64,000 nt of DNA from an uncultured Granulosicoccaceae bacterium (GCA_938041955.1 CALISD010000084.1:85693-149692); one strand, 5' to 3'; shown: positions 53,003 to 62,390, numbered from the stretch's first letter. Made by a program: numbers and translations. Notes: a model not told the origin generated them from the sequence alone.

Positions 53003-54255
53003 TGTCTGAACACTCAGATGTTGTTGTAGTCGGTGGCGGAATGGTCGGTGCTTTGACAGCACTGGCCATGGCCCGTTGCGATTTGCAGGTCACTGTAGTT
53101 GAAAAGAACTCGGCATCAGTTTTTGATGTAAATGATCATGATCTGAGAGTGTCCGCGATAAGTGACGCGACATTGCAAATGCTGAAATCCGTGGGTGTGT
53201 GGAACGACATACAGGCGGTGCGTGTTTGTCCTTACAAGCGCATGCTGGTGTGGGATGATGCAAGCGGTGCCGAAACCCGGTTTGATAGCGCCAACGTAGG
53301 TCATCAACAACTGGGTTTTATTGTTGAGAACAGCCTGATGCAAACGGCATTGTGGCGACAGTTGGCAACCTTGCCGAACGTTGAACTCCGATGCCCGGCA
53401 AGTGTTGTTGATCTATCGTTGCATCAGGACATGGCCTCGTTAACACTGGATAACGGCGATGTACTATCGGCAGAATTAATTGTTGCAGCGGATGGTTCGC
53501 AATCTACTGTCAGGGCGTTGGCAGATATTAAAGTCGACGGTGAGAGTTATGATCAACATGCGCTGGTGGCAACAGTGACAACAGAGCTGCCACAGCAGGA
53601 TATTACATGGCAGCGATTTACGCCTACCGGTCCTCAGGCATTTTTGCCATTAGTAGGCAATCGTGCATCGATGGTGTGGTATCACACCGAACATAGAATT
53701 TCTGAACTCAAAGCGTTATCAGATGCTGATTTTATCGCGGCGATGCAATCGGAATTTCCAGAGCGCCTCGGTGGCGTGGTGGCGGTAGAGAGAAGGGGTA
53801 GTTTTCCGTTGCAGTGGAGTCATGCGCAGGAGTATGTAAAGCCTCGTTTTGCACTGGTTGGTGACGCTGCACATGCAGTGCATCCGCTGGCAGGTCAAGG
53901 GGTGAATCTGGGTATGCTTGACGCGGCTGTGCTGGTGCAGTGCGTAATTGACGCGATGTCAGACGGGCGGGCGATGGGTGATATGCGTGTGCTGCGACGC
54001 TATGAACGCTGGCGAAAACCGGCTAACGCATTAATGATCAAGATGCTTGATGGAATACAGCGCGTATTCCAGCCAGCTGATCGATCCAGCATTCAATCGG
54101 GCTCGTTAAAAGCCATGAGGACGCTGGCGTTACATTTGGCCAACGACATTACGCCGCTCAACAAATATTGTATTCGTAGTGCGATGGGCTTGAGTGGTGA
54201 GCTTCCGGAACTTGCCAAGGGACGGTTGCCGTCTGGGGTTCCAGTATCGGACTAG
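53002..54255 (+). CDS. UbiH/UbiF/VisC/COQ6-family FAD-dependent hydroxylase
   Basis: A 417-residue flavoprotein monooxygenase of the ubiquinone-hydroxylase family. It shows the N-terminal dinucleotide fold VVVVGGGMVGALTALAMA, the DHDLRVSAIS segment, the middle VAADGSQSTVRAL motif and the FAD/ribityl motif LVGDAAHAVHPLAGQGVNLG. It most likely hydroxylates a ring carbon in ubiquinone synthesis, but which of C1, C5 or C6 cannot be told. The frame is open to 52954; the ATG at 53002 overlaps the protease stop (TAATG) and matches the normal family start, so it is used. Coupling to a periplasmic protease gene is unusual. Confidence 0.9.
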   Translation: MSEHSDVVVVGGGMVGALTALAMARCDLQVTVVEKNSASVFDVNDHDLRVSAISDATLQMLKSVGVWNDIQAVRVCPYKRMLVWDDASGAETRFDSANVGHQQLGFIVENSLMQTALWRQLATLPNVELRCPASVVDLSLHQDMASLTLDNGDVLSAELIVAADGSQSTVRALADIKVDGESYDQHALVATVTTELPQQDITWQRFTPTGPQAFLPLVGNRASMVWYHTEHRISELKALSDADFIAAMQSEFPERLGGVVAVERRGSFPLQWSHAQEYVKPRFALVGDAAHAVHPLAGQGVNLGMLDAAVLVQCVIDAMSDGRAMGDMRVLRRYERWRKPANALMIKMLDGIQRVFQPADRSSIQSGSLKAMRTLALHLANDITPLNKYCIRSAMGLSGELPELAKGRLPSGVPVSD

Positions 54256-54772
54256 TGCTGTATTCATCGGCCACTATAATTTAGTGGCCGTTGCTAGTTT
54301 GCGTGTACGAGGTCGAGTTACGCTGCTTTACGCTTTGCGTCACCCATTGAAAAGCTTCTGGCGTATTCGTAGTTGCTTACTGCTTTGGCCAGTACTTCCA
54401 GACTGTCCTGCAAAGGGTGGTGCTTTGATCGATTTGGCTGGAAGCGATACTTGCTGAATACATCTTTGGCGGCGCGATATTCGATCTCGTTGTCAATTCT
54501 CATGGCGTTCTCCTGGCAGCTGATTCATTCGAGATTCGCTCTTTGGCGAATCCTCGGGACGAGTTGGCGGCATGCCCGGAAATTTCTTTAGTTTTATGGT
54601 TGTTTTTGTGTTGGTAAAAAATGCGTGAAGCGATGCGTTATCAAGGCTGACCAATTGGTTACGATTAGCAGTGCTGTGTGAGAAGGCAGAAATCGTGTGT
54701 ACAATTGTCAGTTGCAGGTTGGGTTATTGTGGCAGGGTTAAATCTCTGTCGATTCAAGAGATAAATTAGGTT
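54256..54772. other. Region between hydroxylase and rubrerythrin genes
   Basis: 517 bases containing the small minus-strand gene described next and, at 54504-54772, a divergent promoter region for it and rubrerythrin. No RNA gene or clear Fur/PerR operator was identified by eye. Confidence 0.5.
54318..54503 (-). CDS. Small conserved-looking protein of unknown function
   Basis: A 61-residue basic protein. CAGGAG lies seven bases before the ATG, the best ribosome site in this part of the window, which argues strongly for translation. The sequence is mostly helical in character (DNEIEYRAAKDVFSKYRF, then LEVLAKAVSNYEYARSF), has no membrane segment and no Cys, and ends in a Lys/Arg-rich GDAKRKAA. 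No domain was recognised. It converges with the hydroxylase gene and is divergent from rubrerythrin, so it may be co-regulated with the latter. Confidence 0.6.
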   Translation of the reverse strand: MRIDNEIEYRAAKDVFSKYRFQPNRSKHHPLQDSLEVLAKAVSNYEYARSFSMGDAKRKAA

Positions 54773-55192
54773 ATGTCACTGAAAGGTAGCAAAACAGAAG
54801 GCCATCTGAAAACAGCTTTCAAAATTGAAGCTGAAACTAATCGAAGGTATCTGTACTTTGCGTCAAAAGCTGATGTTGAGGGGTGCAATGACGCGGCTAA
54901 TGTTTTCCGGTCGACGGCGGAAAGTGAAACCGGTCATGCCTACGGTTTGCTGGAATATTTAGAGGAGTGCGGAGACCCGGCCACCGGTATGCCTTTCGGT
55001 GGAACTGAGGCAAATCTGAAATCAGCGATTGCGGGCGAAACGAAAGAGTTCACGGAACTGTATCCGGCGATGGCGAAGGATGCACGTGACGAAGGTCATA
55101 ATGAGATTGCCGATTGGTTTGAAATACTGGCTAAGGCTGAGCACGCCCACGCCATTAGATTAAAAAAAGCATTAGACGATCTTAAAGACTGA
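54773..55192 (+). CDS. Rubrerythrin (diiron domain only)
   Basis: A 139-residue four-helix-bundle diiron protein. The iron ligands are the Glu/His pairs in KIEAETNRRYLYF, AESETGHAY, GETKEFTELY and AKAEHAHAI. The C-terminal rubredoxin domain of classical rubrerythrin is missing, so electrons must come from another protein. The family reduces hydrogen peroxide. It starts a short operon: DUF3501 follows 48 bases later with its own ribosome site, and a Fur-family gene converges on them. This grouping suggests peroxide defence under iron- or peroxide-sensing control. Confidence 0.92.
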   Translation: MSLKGSKTEGHLKTAFKIEAETNRRYLYFASKADVEGCNDAANVFRSTAESETGHAYGLLEYLEECGDPATGMPFGGTEANLKSAIAGETKEFTELYPAMAKDARDEGHNEIADWFEILAKAEHAHAIRLKKALDDLKD

Positions 55193-55240
55193 GGCTGCTC
55201 TGGTATTGGTTGTTTTCAGCCAACCTTAAAGGGGGAACTG

Positions 55241-55828
55241 ATGGCGTTCGATCAATTGACTGCAGACGAACTCTACTCTCTGGAAGAGTACTCACAATTA
55301 CGGGAAGTCTTTCGAAAAGCAGTTCTTGAGCACCAGAAAAACCGACGGGTGACGTTAGGTGAGCACCTGTTACTTTGCTTTGAAGATAGGTTAACTGTGC
55401 AATATCAGTTGCAGGAAGTGCTGCGTGCAGCGCGGATGTTCGAGCGAACAAGTATTGAATCTGAAATTGTCGCATACCATCCATTGATCCCCACAGGATG
55501 TAATTTCAAAGCGACAATGCTATTGCAGTTGCCGAAAAAAACTAACAATCGTCAATCGCCCGACCTATCTGATATCGGTGAGTGCTTGTGGCTTCAGTTT
55601 GAGGGTTATTCAAGGGTTTATGCAACTACTGATGGTAGTCGCTCAACGACTCAATGGTTGAGCTTTGAATTGACACAAGACGTATGCGCCGCAATGCAAA
55701 TAAGTAAACCGGATAATAGGTTTAGTGGACTCACTGTGGGTGTAGATCACCCGCAGTATTGCCATAAGCAACCGTTACCAGCGGCAGTTTTTCGGTCATT
55801 GGTGGCTGATCTTGCGAGTAGTGGGTAG
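55241..55828 (+). CDS. DUF3501 protein
   Basis: A 195-residue soluble protein of the DUF3501 family. It shows the typical start YSLEEYSQLREVFRKAVLEH, the RRVTLGEHLLLCFEDR core, and the late VGVDHPQY segment. GGGGGAA before the ATG gives a strong ribosome site. The family is regularly encoded after rubrerythrin, often with an iron-sulfur oxidoreductase of the heterodisulfide-reductase type. That third gene is absent here, and a Fur-family gene takes its place on the opposite strand, with stops 11 bases apart. Its function is unknown; a role in electron delivery to rubrerythrin or in peroxide resistance is inferred from linkage only. Confidence 0.85.
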   Translation: MAFDQLTADELYSLEEYSQLREVFRKAVLEHQKNRRVTLGEHLLLCFEDRLTVQYQLQEVLRAARMFERTSIESEIVAYHPLIPTGCNFKATMLLQLPKKTNNRQSPDLSDIGECLWLQFEGYSRVYATTDGSRSTTQWLSFELTQDVCAAMQISKPDNRFSGLTVGVDHPQYCHKQPLPAAVFRSLVADLASSG

Positions 55829-55839
55829 CTTGAGACTGG

Positions 55840-56304
55840 CTACTGATCTTTGTTGCTGCGTACTTTTATTACCAGGTCAACGCTGTCAATAGTCTCACTA
55901 CTGTTTAATCCGGTGAGCTTTGTGAGGTCAATATCTACGGGATTGATATCACGGATTTCTCCGGTATCCATATTCAGTACGTGATGGTGGTGGTGCGTGT
56001 TGGTGTCAAAAAGAATGCGCTGAGGGTCGATGGCAACTTCTCTTAATATTCCTTCACTAACAAACAGCTTGAGCGTGTTGTAGACCGTCGCTTTTGATAC
56101 GGTGGTTATGGAGCCGTCACTATTCACACGATCAAGAATGGCATCAGCCGATAGGTGCTGATCCTTCTCAAACATATGAGTTGCTATGGCCACCCTTTGC
56201 CGGGTTGGTTTGATGCCATGTTCTGACAGGAAGCTACAAATGCTTTCCTGGTCTGAGACTAATGTGGCTGGTCTCAAGTGATGGGTTGCTTCTATGCCAT
56301 GCAT
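55840..56304 (-). CDS. Fur-superfamily regulator, PerR/Irr-like
   Basis: A 154-residue winged-helix metalloregulator. The DNA-binding domain (about 20-95) contains GIKPTRQRVAIATHMF and TVSKATVYNTLKLFVSEGILRE. The dimer/metal domain has a HHHHH run in TNTHHHHHVLNMDTGEI. The CxxC pairs that hold structural zinc in Fur and PerR are absent, which points to the Irr/BosR-like branch. It probably senses peroxide, haem or iron status. It converges on the rubrerythrin-DUF3501 pair, a likely target, and has 279 bases upstream before rimO where an autoregulatory site could lie. Confidence 0.88.
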   Translation of the reverse strand: MHGIEATHHLRPATLVSDQESICSFLSEHGIKPTRQRVAIATHMFEKDQHLSADAILDRVNSDGSITTVSKATVYNTLKLFVSEGILREVAIDPQRILFDTNTHHHHHVLNMDTGEIRDINPVDIDLTKLTGLNSSETIDSVDLVIKVRSNKDQ

Positions 56305-56583
56305 AAAAATTCACTGGTGAGTCGCTGCTATTCCTAGGGGTATTATTCGATAGTTGGGTTGTTATGTCCACAAATAAAACCCCGGCTGACGTGATTACGT
56401 AAGATGATGCAGATTCCGTTGCCTCGCTAGAACTTTTGAGAGTCGGGTGCCATAGTGTTTAAAAAAACAACACGACGTAGCGCCATTTCTTATACTAGCC
56501 GGCTCTTTGCCTAACTAGTGTTAATTTCTTAACAAACACGACTGTCAGTCCCAGGCATCAGCTAAACATCAAGAAGAACGACA

Positions 56584-57924
56584 ATGTCAGAAATTGGAAA
56601 AGTTGGATTTGTCAGTTTGGGTTGCCCTAAGGCACTCGTGGACTCTGAACGGATATTGACTCAACTGCGCACTGAGGGCTATGAGATCGAGTCTGACTAT
56701 CAATCGTCTGATCTCGTCATCGTAAATACCTGTGGATTTATTGATAGTGCGGTAGAAGAGTCGTTTGAAGCTATCGGTGAGGCCTTGGATGAAAACGGTC
56801 GAGTGATTGTCACCGGTTGTTTGGGGGCGAAAGCGGGTGAAATAGAGGCACGGTATCCCAAAGTGTTGGCAGTCACCGGGCCGCAGGCTTATGAAGAAGT
56901 GATGTCTGCAGTTCACAAGCACTTGCCCCCCAATGTAACGCACAATCCGCTTATAGACTTGGTGCCTCCTCAAGGCATAAAGCTCACGCCGCGCCATTTT
57001 GCTTATTTGAAAATTTCAGAAGGCTGTAACCATAAGTGCAGCTTCTGCATTATTCCCTCGATGCGTGGCAAGCTTGTCAGTCGATCAGCCGCAGACGTTT
57101 TAAGTGAAGCAGAGCGTTTGGTGGCTGCCGGAGTGAAGGAAATACTGATTATTTCGCAGGACACCAGCGCGTATGGCATGGATGCAAAATATGCGACATC
57201 ATTTTGGAACGGGCAGCCGGTGAAAGCGCAGTTTAAAGCGCTCTGTGAAGCGTTAGCTCAGTTTGGTATTTGGGTCAGGCTTCATTATGTTTACCCTTAC
57301 CCGCATGTTGATGACATTATTCCATTGATGGCGGAAAACAAAATCCTTCCCTATCTTGATATCCCTTTTCAACATGCCAACCAGCGCATTTTAAAATTGA
57401 TGAAACGCCCGGCCGCTTCAGAGCGTAATCTGGATCGAATTCGTGCATGGAGAGCTGTGTGCCCGGAGATCACTTTGAGAAGCACTTTTATTGTAGGGTT
57501 TCCGGGTGAAACAGAGCAAGAGTTTGAAGAATTATTGGAATTCATGACAGAGGCGCAGCTCGATCGGGTGGGGTGTTTTAAATATTCGCCAGTGGAAGGT
57601 GCGACGGCCAATGCGTTACCGAACCCTGTCCCTGCAGAGGTGGCAGAGGAGCGTTGGCATCGCTTTATGGAGCTGCAAGCCGGCATCAGCGCAAACAGGC
57701 TTGCACAAAAAGTCGGTCGTGAGATGCAAGTGCTCATTGACGGTGCGGACGATGACGGTAATGCCGTGGGTCGCAGTGCTGCTGATGCACCGGAGATTGA
57801 CGGAACTGTCATTATTGAAGGGGCAAAAAACCTCAAAGCTGGTGAGTTTGCGACCGTTACTGTCACCGGCTCTGGTGAATATGATCTTTGGGCAAAACTG
57901 GCTGATGATCAGACGCACCATTGA
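56584..57924 (+). CDS. rimO: Ribosomal protein S12 methylthiotransferase RimO
   Basis: A 446-residue radical-SAM enzyme that methylthiolates the conserved Asp of ribosomal protein S12. Cluster cysteines lie in [19 protein letters not shown] and TGCLGA. The radical-SAM motif is CNHKCSFC in [17 protein letters not shown], and a C-terminal TRAM domain (about 380-446) completes it. [11 protein letters not shown] at the start separates RimO from MiaB and MtaB. AAGAAG precedes the ATG. The gene stands alone; the downstream membrane-protein gene converges with it. Confidence 0.95.
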   Translation: MSEIGKVGFVSLGCPKALVDSERILTQLRTEGYEIESDYQSSDLVIVNTCGFIDSAVEESFEAIGEALDENGRVIVTGCLGAKAGEIEARYPKVLAVTGPQAYEEVMSAVHKHLPPNVTHNPLIDLVPPQGIKLTPRHFAYLKISEGCNHKCSFCIIPSMRGKLVSRSAADVLSEAERLVAAGVKEILIISQDTSAYGMDAKYATSFWNGQPVKAQFKALCEALAQFGIWVRLHYVYPYPHVDDIIPLMAENKILPYLDIPFQHANQRILKLMKRPAASERNLDRIRAWRAVCPEITLRSTFIVGFPGETEQEFEELLEFMTEAQLDRVGCFKYSPVEGATANALPNPVPAEVAEERWHRFMELQAGISANRLAQKVGREMQVLIDGADDDGNAVGRSAADAPEIDGTVIIEGAKNLKAGEFATVTVTGSGEYDLWAKLADDQTHH

Positions 57925-57965
57925 TAGCGGTAACTGCCTGTCTTTAACTGCTGCCCGGGCAGTAC

Positions 57966-58373
57966 CTAACCTCCGATAGAGATATCCCGTCTTGCAGTTG
58001 AAAGTGAGACGGTAAACCCTGCGATAACATCGATAAGCGCCAACAGCGTAAGAATTAGAAAGGTTGCTGAGCCCATTTCAGGCAGAACGATAAGTTCGAC
58101 GAGAAATATCACAAAAACCACAAGAGAAAGCAGGTGGTCGATCAGTGCCTGGTAGGTGGCACGCGTAGACTTCAGAATCTCGAAATATAGAATGCAGATT
58201 CCGACCAGGATAAAAAAAATATTCCATGTGATATGGAGTGTAGCGCCTGATGGAATAACAAACGATGCTACCAGCACATCTGGAATGTAGTTGTCCGGTG
58301 TGCTCATGAATATGATCGCGTTGTAGGCAAACAGGAGGATCATATTCAGTGGTATGGACAGTAACGTTTGCAT
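57966..58373 (-). CDS. Four-helix membrane protein of unknown function
   Basis: A 135-residue hydrophobic protein with four predicted transmembrane helices (about 5-24, 31-53, 72-92 and 99-122) and short polar ends. The frame is open to 58451, but the first 26 codons are polar and Cys-containing. ATG at 58373 with AAGG about ten bases upstream gives a cleaner membrane protein, so it is preferred with moderate certainty. No conserved polar or charged residue inside the helices suggests a transport role. It lies between convergent rimO and the J-domain protein gene on its own strand. Confidence 0.6.
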   Translation of the reverse strand: MQTLLSIPLNMILLFAYNAIIFMSTPDNYIPDVLVASFVIPSGATLHITWNIFFILVGICILYFEILKSTRATYQALIDHLLSLVVFVIFLVELIVLPEMGSATFLILTLLALIDVIAGFTVSLSTARRDISIGG

Positions 58374-58502
58374 TAAGTCGTTGCCTTGAACGGTTTGAAA
58401 CTGGCACAAGCAAAGTGTGACGGTGTGCGTGTATTGAGCATCATGATGCAAGCAGGAAGTTGGCGGGCAATTCTTACCAGCGTTTCATCGAATTTGGCGC
58501 GC

Positions 58503-59255
58503 TTAGTCAGACAACTGATCTATCAATAGATCCTTGGCTTGATTGACCCTGGTCGCAAGGTAGGTGCTGCCGCCTTTGTCCGGGTGAAGTTTGGACATCA
58601 GCTTGCGGTGAGCGTAGGTGATTTCCTGTTTGCTCGCACCTGTGTTCAGGCCAAGAATATCCAGCGCCTCCTCTGCCGACATCGTCGGGTTGTTGCCGGA
58701 CGACGATCCACCGTCGTACTGCCGGCTTTTATTCCAGTAATTATCTTCCCGCTGATCTGGATGCTGATGGTGCACAAACACCTCGATCAGTCGCAATGCC
58801 TGGGGATCCTGGGTCGAGCAAAAGTTGTAGTAGGTTTTTACTTCATCGAGAGTCAGAGAGGAGAGTCGCTGTCCTTGAAATTCCCCGCCGGTAATTTCAC
58901 CGTCCACCTGGCCGCTTTGGTGGTTTAGCGTCATCGACAGCGTTGTGGTCGTGACTCGGGAGCCGCGTTGATCAGCAAAACCTTTGAAACCGAATTTGTG
59001 TAACAACTCGCGAATTTGCGGGTAAAATCTGAAAACCAGCGGTGCGAGGCGAAACGCAGAAGCAAGCAAGCCGCCAATGATGGCAAAAATCGCATTGGCG
59101 CGGCCAGTCAGGACGGCGAGAATCAGCAACACGCCTAACAGGATGAGAGCGGGTTTGATAAGTCCCGCCTTCCCTTGTTTTAGCAGCTTTTTTCCGTAGA
59201 GGTGATACAGCAGATAGCCAACACCGAACAGGATGATGAAGAAAAGGAGTCTCAA
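58503..59255 (-). CDS. Membrane-anchored J-domain co-chaperone
   Basis: A 250-residue protein with two or three hydrophobic helices near the N-terminus (about 1-15, 33-52 and 55-75), a middle region with a DnaJ-associated GEITGGEFQGQRLSSL segment, and a C-terminal J domain (about 195-248) with the HPD tripeptide in MSKLHPDKGGSTYLA. It should recruit DnaK to the inner membrane, as in Pam18/DjlA-like proteins. The start is a TTG at 59255 with no convincing ribosome site. It is read divergently from the Wzc-type kinase across about 570 bases. Confidence 0.85.
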   Translation of the reverse strand: MRLLFFIILFGVGYLLYHLYGKKLLKQGKAGLIKPALILLGVLLILAVLTGRANAIFAIIGGLLASAFRLAPLVFRFYPQIRELLHKFGFKGFADQRGSRVTTTTLSMTLNHQSGQVDGEITGGEFQGQRLSSLTLDEVKTYYNFCSTQDPQALRLIEVFVHHQHPDQREDNYWNKSRQYDGGSSSGNNPTMSAEEALDILGLNTGASKQEITYAHRKLMSKLHPDKGGSTYLATRVNQAKDLLIDQLSD

Positions 59256-59827
59256 TTAAGGAATTTATTCGTCTGGTTGTGTCTGGGAGTGTACTGACTA
59301 TTGCTATTCAGGGGGATTATTTAGTGGCGCGCCGACTCAATCTGATTCTTCTTGTTCCTGGGGGCAGGCACTATGGTTGTGATAGCAACTCATATTGAAA
59401 CAGTTCGTTATATTTCAGCGGTCTGGGGCATTGAGCCTCGGGAATAAATGATGGATAATGTCAGGACAAAGGTGATTGTGATCTGGTGATTGACCGATGA
59501 GTGTTTCATAATATGCACTAGGTCTCAACTCCGCAACTAGTTCCAGCAGGGAAATGCTTGGAATGATTAAAAAAAATATGAAAATCAGTAGTTTACTGGA
59601 TAAGTAACGTGTAAGAAAGGTGGCGTTGGAGTAGTGGGCTATTCACCAGTGTGTTCAGATTTCGGAATACAAATCACTGTTATTGAAACTTGCTTGAATT
59701 ATGCTGCGTGCCTGAACTTGCCCGGATGCCAAGCCCAAAGTTTATTTCCAGCACAGGCGCTATTCGTAGCTCTGTCGGGCTGCTCTCGGTGACGACAAAA
59801 TAATTAATTCGATAAGGTAGCTGTTAC
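59256..59827. other. Long upstream region of the exopolysaccharide kinase gene
   Basis: 572 bases without a plausible gene on either strand, somewhat AT-richer than the neighbouring genes. It is long enough to hold a regulated promoter and an untranslated leader for the Wzc-type gene. AAGG lies about eleven bases before the ATG. No JUMPstart-type element was recognised. Confidence 0.5.
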
Positions 59828-62320
59828 ATGAGTGAGACCTCAGCAAGAGAAATCCGGACTGACCGGTTCAGGGATGACTCGTCCAGCCAGGGCGATGATT
59901 CAATAGATCTCAGAGGGATTATCGTTACTTTGCGCAAGTATAAGTGGCCAATTATCCTGACCACTGCACTTGCAACAGCCATCACTGCGATGGTTGTTTC
60001 CAGCATGACGCCGATCTATCGATCAACATCGACACTCATGTTTGACACCAGTACGTCAAACAGTGGCTTTGAAAATCCGTTTGTGACGGTTGGAACTTCC
60101 AAGCAAGATATTCAAACTCAAGTGGAGATCTTAAAGTCACGTACGCTTGCGGAGCGCATAGTAGATGAGCTTGAACTAAAAAATCACTGGGAATACAACC
60201 GGACGTTGCCTACTCCGGAGCAGTTCGCCAATGTCGGGCCATTTGCTCAGCTGAAAGCTGCGGTTAAAAAGTATCTTCCTGCTCGCGAAGATCCACTCAC
60301 GGAATTTACCGCCGATGAGAGCTTTGTGAGAGACCAGATGGTTCGTCGGTTAATGGGCAACACCAGCGTTTTCCCGTTGAAGCAGACAAACCTTGTAAAG
60401 GTGAGCGTTGAAGGCGTTGATCGACAGCTTGCTACCAAGATAGCGAACGGGATCGGCTACGGTTACGTCTCTTTTTATCTTGATCAGTCTGATGGGAAAA
60501 ATGTTGAGGCTAAATCTTTTCTTGAAGAAAAAGTTACTGATCTAAAGCAGAAATATGAAAGTGCGGAGCAACTGCTTCTGTCTGAAAGACAACGGCTGGG
60601 TATTTCTGCCACTGGTAATTCTGCGACGGCGCAAACTATCGCCATGTTTACAAGCCGATTGGTTGATGCAAAGACAAGGCTTGAAGATGCCAGAATTGAA
60701 GCCGATGCAATACGTCGTGCGAGGGGCAGTGCTGGTAGCGGTGGTGATGTTACTTTTGGCATTGACGGTGTGGATTCTGAAGTGCAGGGTAGCTACGAGT
60801 ATGTGGGTACAGTTTATGAGTCGCTTCCAGTTGTTGATTCCAATCCACTCGTCCAGCGTAACAAACAGTTAGTCCAAGAGGCGAGGCGTCAACTAGATGA
60901 GTTGGATAACCGTTACGGCGCTAAGCATCCGAAAGTGGTTGATGCGTCATCAAATTTCAGTACAGCTACAGCGAACCTTGATCGTCAGATTGGTAATGTT
61001 ATTTCATCGGTGAATGATAGATTTGCATCAGCACAGGCTTTGGTTCGATCTATTCAAGCGGACATCGCTCGTGAGGAAGGTAAAAATTACGCAGAATCAG
61101 CGAATGTTGCCACCCTCAATGAAATTAAGTTAGACAGAGACACCAACAAAGCATTTTATGAAGAGGCATTGTCCGAACTACGGGATATTCAAGAGAAAGA
61201 CCTGAAGAAGGTGCCTTTGAATATATCCGACACTGCAGCGGTTCCTGACTTTCCTGTAAAGCCGAAGAAAACACTCATGGTGTTACTGGGGTTTCTATTG
61301 AGCTTGTTTGGAATGTCAGCGCTGTTCTTCGCTTATGAAAGCATGAAGGAAACTGTCCAAGGCATTCATGATGTAGAAAAGAAGCTAGGGATACCTGTAT
61401 TCGGGATCGTGCCTGTCATGCGTAACGGTCTGTTTGGCAAAAAGTCGGTACCTTTGGTGCCAGGCGAGTTTGATGATAAGCGTGGCGCTTTTGAAGAGGC
61501 TATCCGTACAATAAGAACCAGTGCGACAGTCTCTGATCTGGAAAGGCACAACCAGGTGATCATGGTTACCTCTTCGGTTCCTGCTGAAGGTAAATCAACG
61601 GTTGCGAGTAACCTGGCTTACTCAATGTCTAAACTCGAAAATGTTGTATTGATCGAGGCAGATATGCGTCGTCCGGGTCTTGGTCGAGCAATGGGTATCC
61701 GATCTCATGGTTTGTCAGACTTGCTTGAAGGGGAAGCTTACCTGGAAGATTGCATGCGAATAGATGCGATAGGCAAGTTAGATATTATTCCAGCTGGTCG
61801 AGTACCTGAAACGCATCTTGAGCTTCTTGCATCACCTGAGTTTGCTGAGCTGATTGATTTGCTTAAAGGCCGCTACGATCGTGTGATCATCGATTTGGCT
61901 CCTGTTCAGGCAGTGAGTGATGCGATTGTGGTAGGTAAGTATGCTGACTCAGCGATCTATGTGATCAAGTCAGATAGCACGCCATTGCCAGTGGTTCGAC
62001 GTGGTATTGATCGCCTGCAAGAAGTAGGAATTAATGTCGCTGGTGCTGTGATATCGCAAGTCGATTTAGCGAAAATCTCATCTTATGGTGGTGACTACTA
62101 CTACCAGGGATACTACGACTACTACGGCTACGGTGAGAACAAAAGCAACCGGGGCAAGAAAGCGGTAAATGCAGGTGATGATTCAGGCTTTGTAGCACGA
62201 TCAAAGGCTCGTGAGGAAGAGCGTGAAGCAAGCAAGGTAAGACGGCTGAAGCGCCGTGATACTGATGACCGACCTGATCCTTCGGTGGATCCTGCTTTCG
62301 ACGAGGACTTCAGAGCGTAG
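59828..62320 (+). CDS. Wzc/GumC-type polysaccharide co-polymerase with tyrosine autokinase domain
   Basis: An 830-residue inner-membrane protein. A Wzz domain (about 28-330) begins with a transmembrane helix at about 38-58, is followed by coiled coil (about 340-455), and a second membrane helix lies at about 475-500. The cytosolic BY-kinase domain (about 555-750) has Walker A SSVPAEGKSTVASN, Walker A' VVLIEADMRRPG and Walker B VIIDLAP. A Tyr-rich cluster (YGGDYYYQGYYDYYGYG, residues about 752-770) is the autophosphorylation tail. Unlike Wzc, some 58 charged residues follow it. It controls chain length and export of an extracellular polysaccharide. Polymerase and glycosyltransferase genes are not in this window. 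Confidence 0.9.
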   Translation: MSETSAREIRTDRFRDDSSSQGDDSIDLRGIIVTLRKYKWPIILTTALATAITAMVVSSMTPIYRSTSTLMFDTSTSNSGFENPFVTVGTSKQDIQTQVEILKSRTLAERIVDELELKNHWEYNRTLPTPEQFANVGPFAQLKAAVKKYLPAREDPLTEFTADESFVRDQMVRRLMGNTSVFPLKQTNLVKVSVEGVDRQLATKIANGIGYGYVSFYLDQSDGKNVEAKSFLEEKVTDLKQKYESAEQLLLSERQRLGISATGNSATAQTIAMFTSRLVDAKTRLEDARIEADAIRRARGSAGSGGDVTFGIDGVDSEVQGSYEYVGTVYESLPVVDSNPLVQRNKQLVQEARRQLDELDNRYGAKHPKVVDASSNFSTATANLDRQIGNVISSVNDRFASAQALVRSIQADIAREEGKNYAESANVATLNEIKLDRDTNKAFYEEALSELRDIQEKDLKKVPLNISDTAAVPDFPVKPKKTLMVLLGFLLSLFGMSALFFAYESMKETVQGIHDVEKKLGIPVFGIVPVMRNGLFGKKSVPLVPGEFDDKRGAFEEAIRTIRTSATVSDLERHNQVIMVTSSVPAEGKSTVASNLAYSMSKLENVVLIEADMRRPGLGRAMGIRSHGLSDLLEGEAYLEDCMRIDAIGKLDIIPAGRVPETHLELLASPEFAELIDLLKGRYDRVIIDLAPVQAVSDAIVVGKYADSAIYVIKSDSTPLPVVRRGIDRLQEVGINVAGAVISQVDLAKISSYGGDYYYQGYYDYYGYGENKSNRGKKAVNAGDDSGFVARSKAREEEREASKVRRLKRRDTDDRPDPSVDPAFDEDFRA

Positions 62321-62342
62321 CTTTAACGCTTGCCTGAAACTG

Positions 62343-62369
62343 AAAAGCCGCCTAATAGGCGGCTTTTTT
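62343..62369. terminator. Bidirectional terminator between the Wzc-type and manC genes
   Basis: A perfect 11-bp stem (AAAAGCCGCCT / AGGCGGCTTTT, 62343-62353 and 62357-62367) with a 3-base loop and six T after it on the plus strand, and four T on the minus strand. It lies between the two convergent stop codons and serves both. Confidence 0.85.
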
Positions 62370-62390
62370 GTGCGTACTAGAGTCGCGCGG

